Below, in pieces: positions 13,486-19,907 of a stretch of 19,907 bases of DNA (position 1 is its first letter; each line of letters starts with the position of its first letter). A model generated the notes under the pieces. That model had not been told where the DNA came from, made no database searches, and worked only from the letters and a program-made list of their open reading frames with translations. The DNA lies in NCBI GenBank assembly GCA_014860005.1, contig JACZKP010000211.1, positions 1 through 19,907 on the forward strand, read 5' to 3'. The position numbers and the translations under genes are program-made. This DNA is from Verrucomicrobiota bacterium (GTDB lineage Bacteria; Verrucomicrobiota; Verrucomicrobiae; Limisphaerales; UBA11358).

Positions 13486-15750
13486 TCAAGGCAGTTCCAC
13501 CGTCAACCACGTCCTCCCGTGTGGCGAGATTCTGACAGGGGCATAAATGCGATGCGCTCGGTCCAACTCATAGAGTTTGCCATCCCCATCCATTTCGCGG
13601 ACCAGGGCGGCGTTCGTCAGGCCCGTGTAATACAGCGGCAGGACGACTTCGCGTTCGACGGCGACACTGAGCGGATTGTGAATCATCGCAAATGCGCGCG
13701 TTTTGAGTCGCGGGTTCACGTGCAGCAAATAGTCAATGTCCCGACCATCGGCCCGCCGACAGTGAATGATGTCACTCTCGAGGATGTCGCGGTTTTTCTT
13801 GAACCAACTCACCCATTGCTTGACGAGCGCCTTGGTTTCATCGGAGTCGTAGAGTCGCGGGCCGCGCCAGCAGGCTTGCACGCCGGCACCGAGTGTGTTG
13901 GCGAGATGGCCTTCGTAGGCCTCCAAGTGCTCGCGCAAAGGTTCGAGGGTCGCCGCCGCCCCACCGCCGTGATACTCCGTGAGCGGAACGAACATCCATC
14001 CGGCCGTCTGCGGTTTGGTCCAGGTACCGTCAAAGATGTTCTGCCGTGCGTGGATGAGTTGTTGCGCTCGCGGCAACGACCAGTTGTCTTCGCGATAACC
14101 CATCGCCGTCTTGTTGCCACCCGTGAAGAAGTAGTAATCGGGCTGGTTGAGGTAAATCCCGCCCGCGCGGCACCACGCATACAGATTGGCGCTCAACCGC
14201 CAATTGACCCACTGCGAGTCCGCCAAGCCGTGATGAGCCGGATGGTTGGTGGACGCGCAGACGTCGCCGGGGTATGGACCATCGTGTTCGAGCAAATCCA
14301 GGCCGGTTTGCGCGAGAAAGTTGGTCAGCTTGCGCAGGTAATTCGTGCCCCACACGCTGCCCAAACAGGGCGCGTTGCCGAATATGGCGCCTCCCGGCTT
14401 GCCGGTTTTGGGATTGATCACGTCGTTGGTATCGTCAATCCGGCGGCTGCTAAACAGCGAATACGCCCCCACCTCGATCCCTTTGCTGTGGGCGTAATCC
14501 ACATCCGCTTTAATTCTCGCGATGTAAGCCGGGTCTTCACTTTCGGCGTTCAGTCCGCTGCCAAAAGTGTAAATGATCATCTCGAAACCCACCTCGGCGC
14601 ATTGATCCACCGCGTTGCGGAAGGCTTTTGAGTCGGAATTGCGGACGTGCATCATCACGGGGTTCTCGGTGGACCACGGGGCCAGCGCGCGATGCGTCCG
14701 GCGGATGAACAACCCCTGGCGCTCGCGCTCCGTTGAATCATGCACCACCAGCCACACGCGAAAGCTGGTGAAGGTTTCGCCAGGTGCAAGTTGGACGCCA
14801 GGACCGATGGGTGGTTCGCAAACCAAGCGACACGGTGTCTTGAGGGCGTAGCTCACCTGTGTCTTGAACTCCGGGTCGGTGCGCCACGCAGCCACTTGAT
14901 TGCCGGTCACCACATCCATGCCCTTGAACATGTAATCGCTGAATACCGTGAGGGCCGGTGTGCGCCAGGCAATATCCGCTCGTTCATCCACCGCGGACTC
15001 CGCCTCCACCACGGCCAGGCGCTCGCTGGCAAAGCGATCCAGGGTGATGGCGCGTGTCGTGCCATTGCTCACTGTGAGCCATTTGCCCAACACGGGCAGC
15101 CCGTCGTAAAGTTCATGGTGAACCGTCACGGTTATCCCACGCGTGGATTCCGTCGGGCCGCGGAAGGTAAGGGCGAGCGTCGTCCCCGGGAGCGGCCACG
15201 GCAAGTTGGCGCTGTGCCGTTTGCGTTTCCAGGTAATCGGCGACTCCGGTTTGCCGGTTCGGGAACTCACGAATTGAAATGCTCCTGGATCGTTGGTAAG
15301 TCGCGCAACCCATTCCGGGAGTAGATACGCACGATCCGGCTGCCCTCGCAGACCGCCCACAGTGAACTCCTGGCCGTCTATCGTGACCGTAGCCTCCGGC
15401 TCAACCGCGCGCAGCACCGATTCGCTCGTCATCAAATTATCAAGCCCGACGGTGGCAGCGTTCGGAGCAAGCTTGAACGTCCGACGCAGCAAACCGTTTT
15501 GCAGCGCAACTTGGTCAGGGGTGTCACCCTGGAACACGCCTGCCTTGTATGGCTGCGTGTTGAGCAACCAATCCGTGCGCATGGACGCGGAGGTGGACGG
15601 TGCGGATTTATCTGGCGGTAGGGCGGAAATCTGCGCGAATCCGAGGGTGGCCTTCAAGCAAAGCAACGCCACGAGAATGTGGAACTTGAGGAGCAGGAAA
15701 CCTGGTTTGCAAATTTCCTGATCCTGCCCTGCCTGGGGGTGGGTTTTCAT
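13486..15750 (-). CDS. Secreted alpha-galactosidase-like glycoside hydrolase (clan GH-D type)
   Basis: A 754-residue exported protein, started at the ATG at 15750; the frame reads on upstream without a plausible protein. A hydrophobic segment FHILVALLCLKATLGFAQ (about residues 23-40) is the signal peptide. Residues about 75-390 are a beta-sandwich (NGLLRRTFKLAPNAATVGLD ... TVTVHHELYDGLPVLGKWLT) like the N-terminal domain of GH36 enzymes. Residues about 410-680 are a TIM barrel: FEMIIYTFGSGLNAESED, GLDLLEHDGPYPGDVCAS near residue 485, then GIYLNQPDYYFFTGGNKTAM and GWMFVPLTEYHGGGAAATLE. A C-terminal beta domain follows. I recall this as a conserved family in Bacteroidetes and Planctomycetes annotated as alpha-galactosidase, but the classic GH36 'KWDxN' nucleophile motif is not visible; Asp in LEHDG may take that role. 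It lies 37 bases after the GH71/GH99-like gene, so the two are probably co-transcribed. Confidence 0.8.
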   Translation of the reverse strand: MKTHPQAGQDQEICKPGFLLLKFHILVALLCLKATLGFAQISALPPDKSAPSTSASMRTDWLLNTQPYKAGVFQGDTPDQVALQNGLLRRTFKLAPNAATVGLDNLMTSESVLRAVEPEATVTIDGQEFTVGGLRGQPDRAYLLPEWVARLTNDPGAFQFVSSRTGKPESPITWKRKRHSANLPWPLPGTTLALTFRGPTESTRGITVTVHHELYDGLPVLGKWLTVSNGTTRAITLDRFASERLAVVEAESAVDERADIAWRTPALTVFSDYMFKGMDVVTGNQVAAWRTDPEFKTQVSYALKTPCRLVCEPPIGPGVQLAPGETFTSFRVWLVVHDSTERERQGLFIRRTHRALAPWSTENPVMMHVRNSDSKAFRNAVDQCAEVGFEMIIYTFGSGLNAESEDPAYIARIKADVDYAHSKGIEVGAYSLFSSRRIDDTNDVINPKTGKPGGAIFGNAPCLGSVWGTNYLRKLTNFLAQTGLDLLEHDGPYPGDVCASTNHPAHHGLADSQWVNWRLSANLYAWCRAGGIYLNQPDYYFFTGGNKTAMGYREDNWSLPRAQQLIHARQNIFDGTWTKPQTAGWMFVPLTEYHGGGAAATLEPLREHLEAYEGHLANTLGAGVQACWRGPRLYDSDETKALVKQWVSWFKKNRDILESDIIHCRRADGRDIDYLLHVNPRLKTRAFAMIHNPLSVAVEREVVLPLYYTGLTNAALVREMDGDGKLYELDRAHRIYAPVRISPHGRTWLTVELP

Positions 15751-15787
15751 GAGTGATAGTTTGGTTGGGTTGAGGGTTGAATTGTCA

Positions 15788-17824
15788 TCAGGGATTGGCG
15801 GGCCGCTGGGCCGTAAGTGGAATATCAGATCGCAACATCCGGCTCGCGGCGCCAGCCAGCCGCAGATACCAGTCGCTGGGGAGATTCGTGCCGTCAATGT
15901 TCAGCGGGACGAATGTGCCTTGCGCGGGCAGTTCCGCCGCCGTGGGCGCGAGTTTGAACATGGCCGTGCCTTCATCCACCTCGTCGAACATCGCGCCATA
16001 AATCATCGTGCTACCGGCGGACACGGCGTTGTAAGCCTGTCGCCAGTAGAAATGGCCGGCCTGGCGCGGAATCTGGTTCGGCGGATTGTTGGGAAACAGG
16101 TTGTGCCACGAGAAGCCGGGGAAGATCACCGGCATGTAATCCAGTCCAAGATTCTTCGTTAGCGCGAGATCGGGCACGATGAGATTCTGTTTGAAGTTAT
16201 CCGCGCCCGATTCGTTGCCATAGCGGCCCACCGCCCACGGACTGATGATGTCGAAGGCGCGATACACGTTCGCCCAGGCAGGATCGCTCTTGGAGTCGTG
16301 GTTCAACGTGCGCCAGTAGGTGGGCACGCCGCCCATGACGGTGAATCCGGCGGCCTTGAACTGGTTGATCACCGTGAGCGCCTCCTGCGGCGTGCCGGGT
16401 CGGTCGCTAAAACCGAATCCCCAGATCGCGACCACCGGTTGGCCGCGATGCCGTTGATAACGCGGACTGCTCGTGACCTTCATCGTGTTGACGAGAAAAG
16501 TCCAATCGTTGGTCAGCGTGCTCACCAGCGTGCTGGCCGGCTGGCCGGAGATGTCATACATGATGGCGAACACGCGCCCGTGAGCTTCCGCGCCGGCCCA
16601 GACGTTGGACGTGACCTGGTTCCGCCACGCCGCGAACGACGTGCTGCTCAACTCGGATGTGAACCGCTGGAGAAACGCGCCATCAATTCCGTATTCCCGC
16701 ATCCATTGGAAGTGACGCAGCACCGTCTTTGAGTTCGCGGCGGCATACACGCGCGCGGGTGTGCCGTTGCTCAACGTCATCGCCGTGTTGAACAACTCGT
16801 CCGGCTCCAGTTCGGAAATGTCCGGCCAGAAATCGAACGTGGCGTTGGCGGCGGTGGGCGTCTGGCTGCGAAACCAATGCACCCAGCGGTTCACCGGCGA
16901 ACCGTCGCCCGGACAGGCGAACCAACCCTGATAACCCAACAACATCTTGCGGTCGAGCGTCGCGGGGTCCACCGCGTCTGTCAGATTGAAGAACTGCGGG
17001 CCGCCTTGATTGCCAAGGGCGACACTGCGTTGGGCGTTACTCGAAGTGACCGCGTTGGTGAGCCGTGTCCATGAGACGGGCGTGGCGATGTTGGAAGTCC
17101 ACTGCGGCGCCAATTCCAATGAGGTCGCCGGCCAACTGAGGACATTGTTGCTGCCCGAGCGAAAAAGCTCCAACGCCGCAAGACTGTTGGTCTGCGGCAA
17201 TCCAATGTAGGCCGCCTTGGTGATTGCGACGTTGTCCCACTGCGCGGCCAGCGGAAAAAACTCCGGGGCGGTGCCCGTGCCCGTGAGGCCGTCATAAAAC
17301 ACCCGTAGCGTAATGTTTGTGCCGGTGGTAGCGGTGTTGAAATAGCGATAGACGAAATAACCTTGCTCGGCCGCCGGTTGATGCGCGTAAAGCGTCAACT
17401 GCGGTTCGCCGGGTGCGTCGTTGAAATCCACCACTGCGGTGACGTGATTAACGGCATCGCCAAAATTCCAAAGGTACGCGCTGAGGACATATTCCGTTGC
17501 CGGCTCAAGCATCACGGTGCGTTGCCGCAACCCCACCGGCCCGCCGCCGGTTACGTAACCCTTGAGCACGACGCCATGATTTGCCCGCACCATGTTGGTG
17601 CCGGGGTCGGCGGATATTTCTCCGTTGCCGGACCAACCCGTTGGATTCGGATGCTGGCCATTGATCAGCGGCCCTTGCGACTGAAAGTCCCCGTTCGCCA
17701 CCAGCGTTGTCCACTCCGTGCCTGGTGTAAGCCAGGAAAGTCTCAAGCTCGACTGGGCGGGTGCTGATGTGGTGAGCAGAAGCGCCAGCCCGAGAACCGG
17801 GAAACGTGTCAGGTTTGGCTTCAT
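15788..17824 (-). CDS. Secreted GH71/GH99-like glycoside hydrolase with two accessory beta domains
   Basis: A 678-residue exported protein with signal peptide (TRFPVLGLALLLTTSAPAQ). Residues about 28-210 form a galactose-binding-like domain (TLVANGDFQSQ ... EYVLSAYLWNFGDA ... AAQWDNVAITKA). Residues about 225-290 hold the short verrucomicrobial beta segment (NVLSWPATSLELAPQW ... QFFNLTD), here internal rather than C-terminal. From about residue 295 comes a TIM barrel that starts with KMLLGYQGWFACPGDGSPVN and WVHWFR, the signature of the GH71/GH99-like group. It continues with YGIDGAFLQRF, VFAIMYDISG, QPVVAIWGFGF, MGGVPTYWR and YGAMFDEVDEGTAMF, the last two carrying candidate acid residues. 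That group includes endo-acting mannosidases and xylosidase/arabinosidase-like proteins, so the substrate is open. I prefer the ATG at 17824 (ggga six bases upstream) to the one at 17830. Confidence 0.85.
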   Translation of the reverse strand: MKPNLTRFPVLGLALLLTTSAPAQSSLRLSWLTPGTEWTTLVANGDFQSQGPLINGQHPNPTGWSGNGEISADPGTNMVRANHGVVLKGYVTGGGPVGLRQRTVMLEPATEYVLSAYLWNFGDAVNHVTAVVDFNDAPGEPQLTLYAHQPAAEQGYFVYRYFNTATTGTNITLRVFYDGLTGTGTAPEFFPLAAQWDNVAITKAAYIGLPQTNSLAALELFRSGSNNVLSWPATSLELAPQWTSNIATPVSWTRLTNAVTSSNAQRSVALGNQGGPQFFNLTDAVDPATLDRKMLLGYQGWFACPGDGSPVNRWVHWFRSQTPTAANATFDFWPDISELEPDELFNTAMTLSNGTPARVYAAANSKTVLRHFQWMREYGIDGAFLQRFTSELSSTSFAAWRNQVTSNVWAGAEAHGRVFAIMYDISGQPASTLVSTLTNDWTFLVNTMKVTSSPRYQRHRGQPVVAIWGFGFSDRPGTPQEALTVINQFKAAGFTVMGGVPTYWRTLNHDSKSDPAWANVYRAFDIISPWAVGRYGNESGADNFKQNLIVPDLALTKNLGLDYMPVIFPGFSWHNLFPNNPPNQIPRQAGHFYWRQAYNAVSAGSTMIYGAMFDEVDEGTAMFKLAPTAAELPAQGTFVPLNIDGTNLPSDWYLRLAGAASRMLRSDIPLTAQRPANP

Positions 17825-17925
17825 AACCATTCCCGAAAGAACTGCGGCGCCGGCGGCACGTCAAGGCGCGAGTCGAACTTTTGGCAACCCGCTGCGATGT
17901 CACACTCCTCTTTCTGCTATTGGTC

Positions 17926-17993
17926 TTCGAAACCAGCGGGAGCACTGGCGGTGGCTTGAAGGCGGAGCGCCATCGCTCAACCTACGCGGGTGG
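17926..17993. repeat. Dispersed repeat H, copy 1 (AAACCAGCGGGAGCACYGG)
   Basis: Contains cgaaaccagcgggagcactg and, after a short gap, cttgaaggcggagcgccatcgc. The same order recurs at 19330-19400, and its first part at 18913-18955. It overlaps the last few codons of the parE-like gene. Confidence 0.75.
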
Positions 17994-18311
17994 ATCTTGC
18001 GAAGCGCGAAAGTATCGCGTCCAGTCCTGCGCCGCGTGCAGAACGCGGACCACCATGATCGTTTCTTGAAACGGCTGATAGAAGACCAGGTAATTGCGGA
18101 ACTTCGGCACGACGAACCAGCGGAGTTGCGCGTGACGCGGCGCGGCGTTGCGGATGCGCGGTCCCAGCTCGCGATGCTGGGCGAGCAAGTCGGCGGTGTT
18201 GAGAATCGTCTGGCGGACGCGCTCTGCGGCTTCGGGATTGTCAGCGGCAACGTGAGCGCAGTGCTCGTCCAAATCGCTCCCGGCCTTTGGGCTGAATCTG
18301 GCCCGGATCAT
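17982..18311 (-). CDS. parE: ParE/RelE-superfamily toxin
   Basis: A 109-residue protein of the ParE/RelE toxin fold. It opens with ARFSPKAGSDLDEHCAHVA, the usual 'xFTPxAxxDLxEI' start, and goes on with NPEAAERVRQTILNTADLLA, LGPRIRN, RWFVVPKFRNYLVFYQP and TIMVVRVLHAAQDWTRYF. ParE members poison DNA gyrase, whereas RelE members cut mRNA on the ribosome; the sequence is closer to ParE, with no clear RelE catalytic set. Its start codon overlaps the antitoxin stop by four bases (ATGA at 18308-18311), the classic coupling. Length and C-terminal strand are intact, so it is probably functional, although the last residues run into a dispersed repeat. Confidence 0.88.
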   Translation of the reverse strand: MIRARFSPKAGSDLDEHCAHVAADNPEAAERVRQTILNTADLLAQHRELGPRIRNAAPRHAQLRWFVVPKFRNYLVFYQPFQETIMVVRVLHAAQDWTRYFRASQDPPA

Positions 18312-18535
18312 GACCGGCGGCGCAATTCATCCGTGGTCTTGGATTGATCCAGGTTTTCCATCCCCTCGTCGAGCAGGCGTTCGAGTTCCGGCGTCATCAC
18401 CACCTCCAGACCTTGGCGGCGGGCCTGATGCTCGCGCAACGCCTCCGACACAACTTCATCCGTTCCTTTGTAGCCGCTGGTTTGAACCAACTCGGCCACG
18501 TAGTCTTCAAGATTTCTTGGCAAGACAACGTTCAT
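18308..18535 (-). CDS. parD: ParD-like ribbon-helix-helix antitoxin
   Basis: A 75-residue antitoxin. The N-terminal part (MNVVLPRNLEDYVAELVQTS) is a ribbon-helix-helix DNA-binding strand and helix. Next comes GYKGTDEVVSEALREHQARR, the typical ParD/CopG signature. The acidic C-terminal tail (ELERLLDEGMENLDQSKTTD) is the part expected to wrap the toxin. I prefer the ATG at 18535; an in-frame GTG at 18541 would add two residues. ParD usually represses its own promoter with ParE as co-repressor. A candidate promoter lies immediately upstream, with AATT half-sites eight bases apart between its boxes. Confidence 0.88.
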   Translation of the reverse strand: MNVVLPRNLEDYVAELVQTSGYKGTDEVVSEALREHQARRQGLEVVMTPELERLLDEGMENLDQSKTTDELRRRS

Positions 18536-18541
18536 GGCCAC

Positions 18542-18569
18542 ACGTTAATTCGACGCGAAATTGTGTCAA
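18542..18569 (-). promoter_or_regulatory. Candidate parDE promoter
   Basis: On the minus strand a perfect TTGACA (18569-18564) is followed after 16 bases by TAACGT (18547-18542). The spacer holds AATT-N8-AATT, a possible ribbon-helix-helix operator. Transcription would start at or next to the ATG at 18535, implying a message with almost no leader. The -10 box is weak (three of six). Confidence 0.4.
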
Positions 18570-18641
18570 TCGGCAATCCGGGTCGGAAGGAACGCAGCGA
18601 CGCGGCGCGGCAGAGCCGCAACCAAACCCACGCCGCCCGAC

Positions 18642-18709
18642 TTAACGCAGAGGGCGCAGCGATTCACCTCTGCGTTCCTCCGCGCCAACCTCCGCGTCCT
18701 CTGCGTTAA
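18642..18709. repeat. Inverted repeat TTAACGCAGAGG...CCTCTGCGTTAA
   Basis: The 12-base arms at 18642-18653 and 18698-18709 are exact reverse complements. The centre also contains cacctctgcgttcc, a further copy of the right arm word. The core 'tctgcgtt' returns at 18842 and 19284. Confidence 0.8.
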
Positions 18710-18912
18710 AAAACCTTCTCAGAATTGCGCGAGGGTGGGAGAAAGCACCGCAGAGAAACGCGGAGTGGTTGAGAAGCCATGCCGCCACCGGCGGATGAAT
18801 CCCCAGCTTCCAACCTCTGCGGGTCTTTGCGACCTCGGCGTCTCTGCGTTGAATTCCAACCTCAGAACTCGGTTTTCAGTTTTCAGCTTTCTGCTTTCAG
18901 TTTTTTCCTTGT

Positions 18913-18955
18913 TGCCTTCTGCCTGCGGCCTTTGAAACCAGCGGGAGGATCGGCG
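18913..18955. repeat. Dispersed repeat H, copy 2
   Basis: Reads ttctgcctgcggcctttgaa then accagcgggagg. The stretch ttctgcctgcggcctttgaa is identical to that at 19332-19351. Confidence 0.8.
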
Positions 18956-19145
18956 GCAATCACAGAAGACTTTGACCAAGCCGTTCACAATTCCGATTTA
19001 ACGCCAAGGCGCAAAGACGCGAAGACGCAAGTGAGAATTTTGGAAGCGGGGGCAGAGCGCAGCGGCGACACCGCTTTTCGGCGGCGGCCAGAGCTTCCAA
19101 AGCGGCGTGGCGTTGTGCTTCCCGCCCGTCTGGCTACAGGACGAG

Positions 19146-19218
19146 GTCAGGGGAATGAAAGTCAGAGGAATAATACTCACGGCATTGTCTCCATTCCCCT
19201 GACCCACATTCCCCTGAC
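19146..19218. repeat. Inverted and direct repeat of CATTCCCCTGAC
   Basis: The arm gtcaggggaatg at 19146-19157 is exactly complementary to cattcccctgac at 19192-19203, and the latter word is repeated at 19207-19218. The result is one left arm and two tandem right arms. Confidence 0.8.
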
Positions 19219-19329
19219 ATTTCCCCTCTGCGGCTCTTTGGGGTTTCTACATCTCTGCGTTTATTCGGGCTGTGACCTCGGCGTCTCTGCGTTGAGTTCC
19301 GACTTCTGCCCTCTGTCCTCTGTCCTCCG

Positions 19330-19400
19330 GCTTCTGCCTGCGGCCTTTGAAACCAGCGGGAGCACCGGCCCAACTTGAAGGCGGATCGCATCGGGGTGGG
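19330..19400. repeat. Dispersed repeat H, copy 3
   Basis: Combines the left part shared with 18913-18955 (ttctgcctgcggcctttgaa) and the right part shared with 17926-17993 (aaccagcgggagcac, then cttgaaggcgga). It therefore links the other two copies as one family. Confidence 0.8.
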
Positions 19401-19456
19401 GCAGCGGCGCAGGAGATTGACAGCAAGTTCTTCAGGCCGGAAGAAGTCTGGAACTG

Positions 19457-19717
19457 TTATGCTGCCAATTCGTGGTGCCGGGGGAAACGCCCGCACACCG
19501 CGTCGTCCACCCAGATATCCTCATCGAGTTCTTCCCAGCGCAAGGCCAGTCCGTGCAGCCGGAGTGTGACCTTTTCGAGTTGGGGCTGAGGGGCGTTGGC
19601 GAGCAAGGGATACTTGCTGGCGGGGAAACTCACCAGCCGTTGGTCGGCCAGTTCCAGCCAGACGCGCCGGTCTTCCACCCAGCACCGCACCGCAGCGGTT
19701 TCTTTCTCAGTTTCCAT
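19457..19717 (-). CDS. DUF2442 protein
   Basis: An 86-residue protein of the DUF2442 family. The family pattern is seen as VEDRRVWLELADQRLVSFPA, then YPLLANAP, LEKVTLRLHGLALRWEELDE and DIWVDDAVCG. In the family the motif 'hxW..LDeDi.v..Ll.G' is typical; here it reads LRWEELDEDIWVDDAVCG. DUF2442 genes commonly follow DUF4160 genes and the pair has been proposed as toxin-antitoxin-like, but the function is unproven. I start at the ATG at 19717 (METEKETAAVR), which overlaps the end of the upstream remnant by 11 bases. The open frame extends to 19738 without support. Both neighbours upstream and downstream are repeat or remnant DNA. Confidence 0.85.
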   Translation of the reverse strand: METEKETAAVRCWVEDRRVWLELADQRLVSFPASKYPLLANAPQPQLEKVTLRLHGLALRWEELDEDIWVDDAVCGRFPRHHELAA

Positions 19718-19781
19718 GACGCTCAATATAGGCGGCAATCAACGCTTGGCAATGCTCTTCGACCAAACTGTCGGCGGTAGT
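19707..19781 (-). pseudogene. 3' end of a probable DUF4160 gene
   Basis: On the minus strand the frame SLVEEHCQALIAAYIERHGN ends in TGA at 19707-19709, overlapping the DUF2442 start. The 'LVxxHxxxLxxAWxxxHG'-like tail resembles the C-terminus of DUF4160, the usual partner of DUF2442. A stop lies in frame at 19782-19784, inside a short direct repeat, so only 24 codons remain. The family call rests on a very short segment and on gene order. Confidence 0.45.
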
Positions 19782-19816
19782 TCAAAAGGAGATTTCTGCG
19801 CGAGTTCAAAAGGAGA
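19779..19816. repeat. 14-bp direct repeat AGTTCAAAAGGAGA at the DUF4160 truncation point
   Basis: The exact word agttcaaaaggaga occurs at 19779-19792 and 19803-19816, a 24-base period. The DUF4160-like frame ends at the first copy. To the right, up to the window end, I see no gene. This may be the end of a mobile element. Confidence 0.6.
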
Positions 19817-19907
19817 CAGGTTTCAGAGTGAGTATTTTCCGAGGATTTCGGGCCAACTGTTAATGGGTGGACCTGGGGGTTGGGTGACCACCCAGAACTG
19901 TCTGAGG

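Larger units (their letters stand above)
18570..19456. other. Non-coding island of dispersed repeats
   Basis: No credible gene is seen in about 0.9 kb. The stretch is built of several sequence types: 'aacgcagagg / cctctgcgtt' segments (18642-18709, 18811-18850, 18992-19030, 19225-19292); a pyrimidine-rich run of ttttcag and ctttc words (18873-18905); a comparable 'ctctgtcctctgtcct' run (19310-19326); two copies of repeat H; and an inverted repeat at 19146-19218. Translations across it are artefacts of the repeats. Confidence 0.75.

Noticed and set aside
13315..14631. Long plus-strand open frame opposite the alpha-galactosidase-like gene
   Set aside because: It has no recognisable family pattern and is rich in Arg, His and Gly as expected for the antisense of a GC-rich gene. 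The minus-strand frame has signal peptide, domains and motifs.
18779..19378. Plus-strand open frame of about 200 codons in the right-hand repeat island
   Set aside because: It is assembled from dispersed repeats (for example the phrase FETSGSTG from repeat H) and matches no protein pattern.
18642..19400. CRISPR-like array among the repeated segments
   Set aside because: Repeat units vary in length, orientation and spacing, with no regular spacers and no cas gene.

Overview
The window looks like a GC-rich chromosomal segment of a heterotrophic Verrucomicrobiota bacterium, most likely of the Pedosphaera/Limisphaera type. Three things support this: a PEP-CTERM secreted protein; secreted proteins carrying the 'LQxSxNLxxW...FRL' beta segment common in that phylum; and intergenic space filled with palindromic and dispersed repeats. 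The assignment is an inference from style, not from a marker gene.

Left part (1-3380). The edge cuts the start of an IS1182-like transposase gene (minus strand). Next comes a minus-strand pair, thiG (thiazole synthase) then an RluE-type pseudouridine synthase. Just upstream of thiG, near position 1800, two unrelated reading frames appear to be cut at one point: the 3' end of an unknown gene that overlaps the thiG start, and the 3' half of a sugar-phosphate isomerase/epimerase-like TIM-barrel gene on the plus strand. This is either a real rearrangement scar or a misassembly. A HEAT-repeat protein follows the isomerase remnant as if in an operon.

Middle (3381-10403). A small XRE regulator is divergent from a secreted Kelch-type protein, which is followed by a gamma-glutamylcyclotransferase-like protein. 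About 1 kb with no gene holds at least six palindromic or repeated elements. Next are a divergent pair, a secreted SGNH hydrolase fused to DUF1080 and a purple-acid-phosphatase-like enzyme with an unrecognised N-terminal domain, and then a DUF1349 protein.

Right-centre (10404-17830). All genes here are on the minus strand. They are a secreted sialidase-like BNR protein bracketed by two related inverted-repeat elements, a PEP-CTERM protein with a good promoter and terminator, and a two-gene unit of secreted glycoside hydrolases (GH71/GH99-like, then alpha-galactosidase-like). With the SGNH/DUF1080, DUF1349 and BNR proteins this suggests complex-glycan breakdown outside the cytoplasm, although no transporter or sugar regulator is present to name the substrate.

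Right end (17831-19907). A parDE toxin-antitoxin pair is followed by about 0.9 kb of dispersed repeats. The last genes are a DUF2442 gene and the tail of a probable DUF4160 gene that stops abruptly at a short direct repeat, probably another mobile-element or rearrangement boundary. No rRNA, tRNA, CRISPR array or replication origin was seen.
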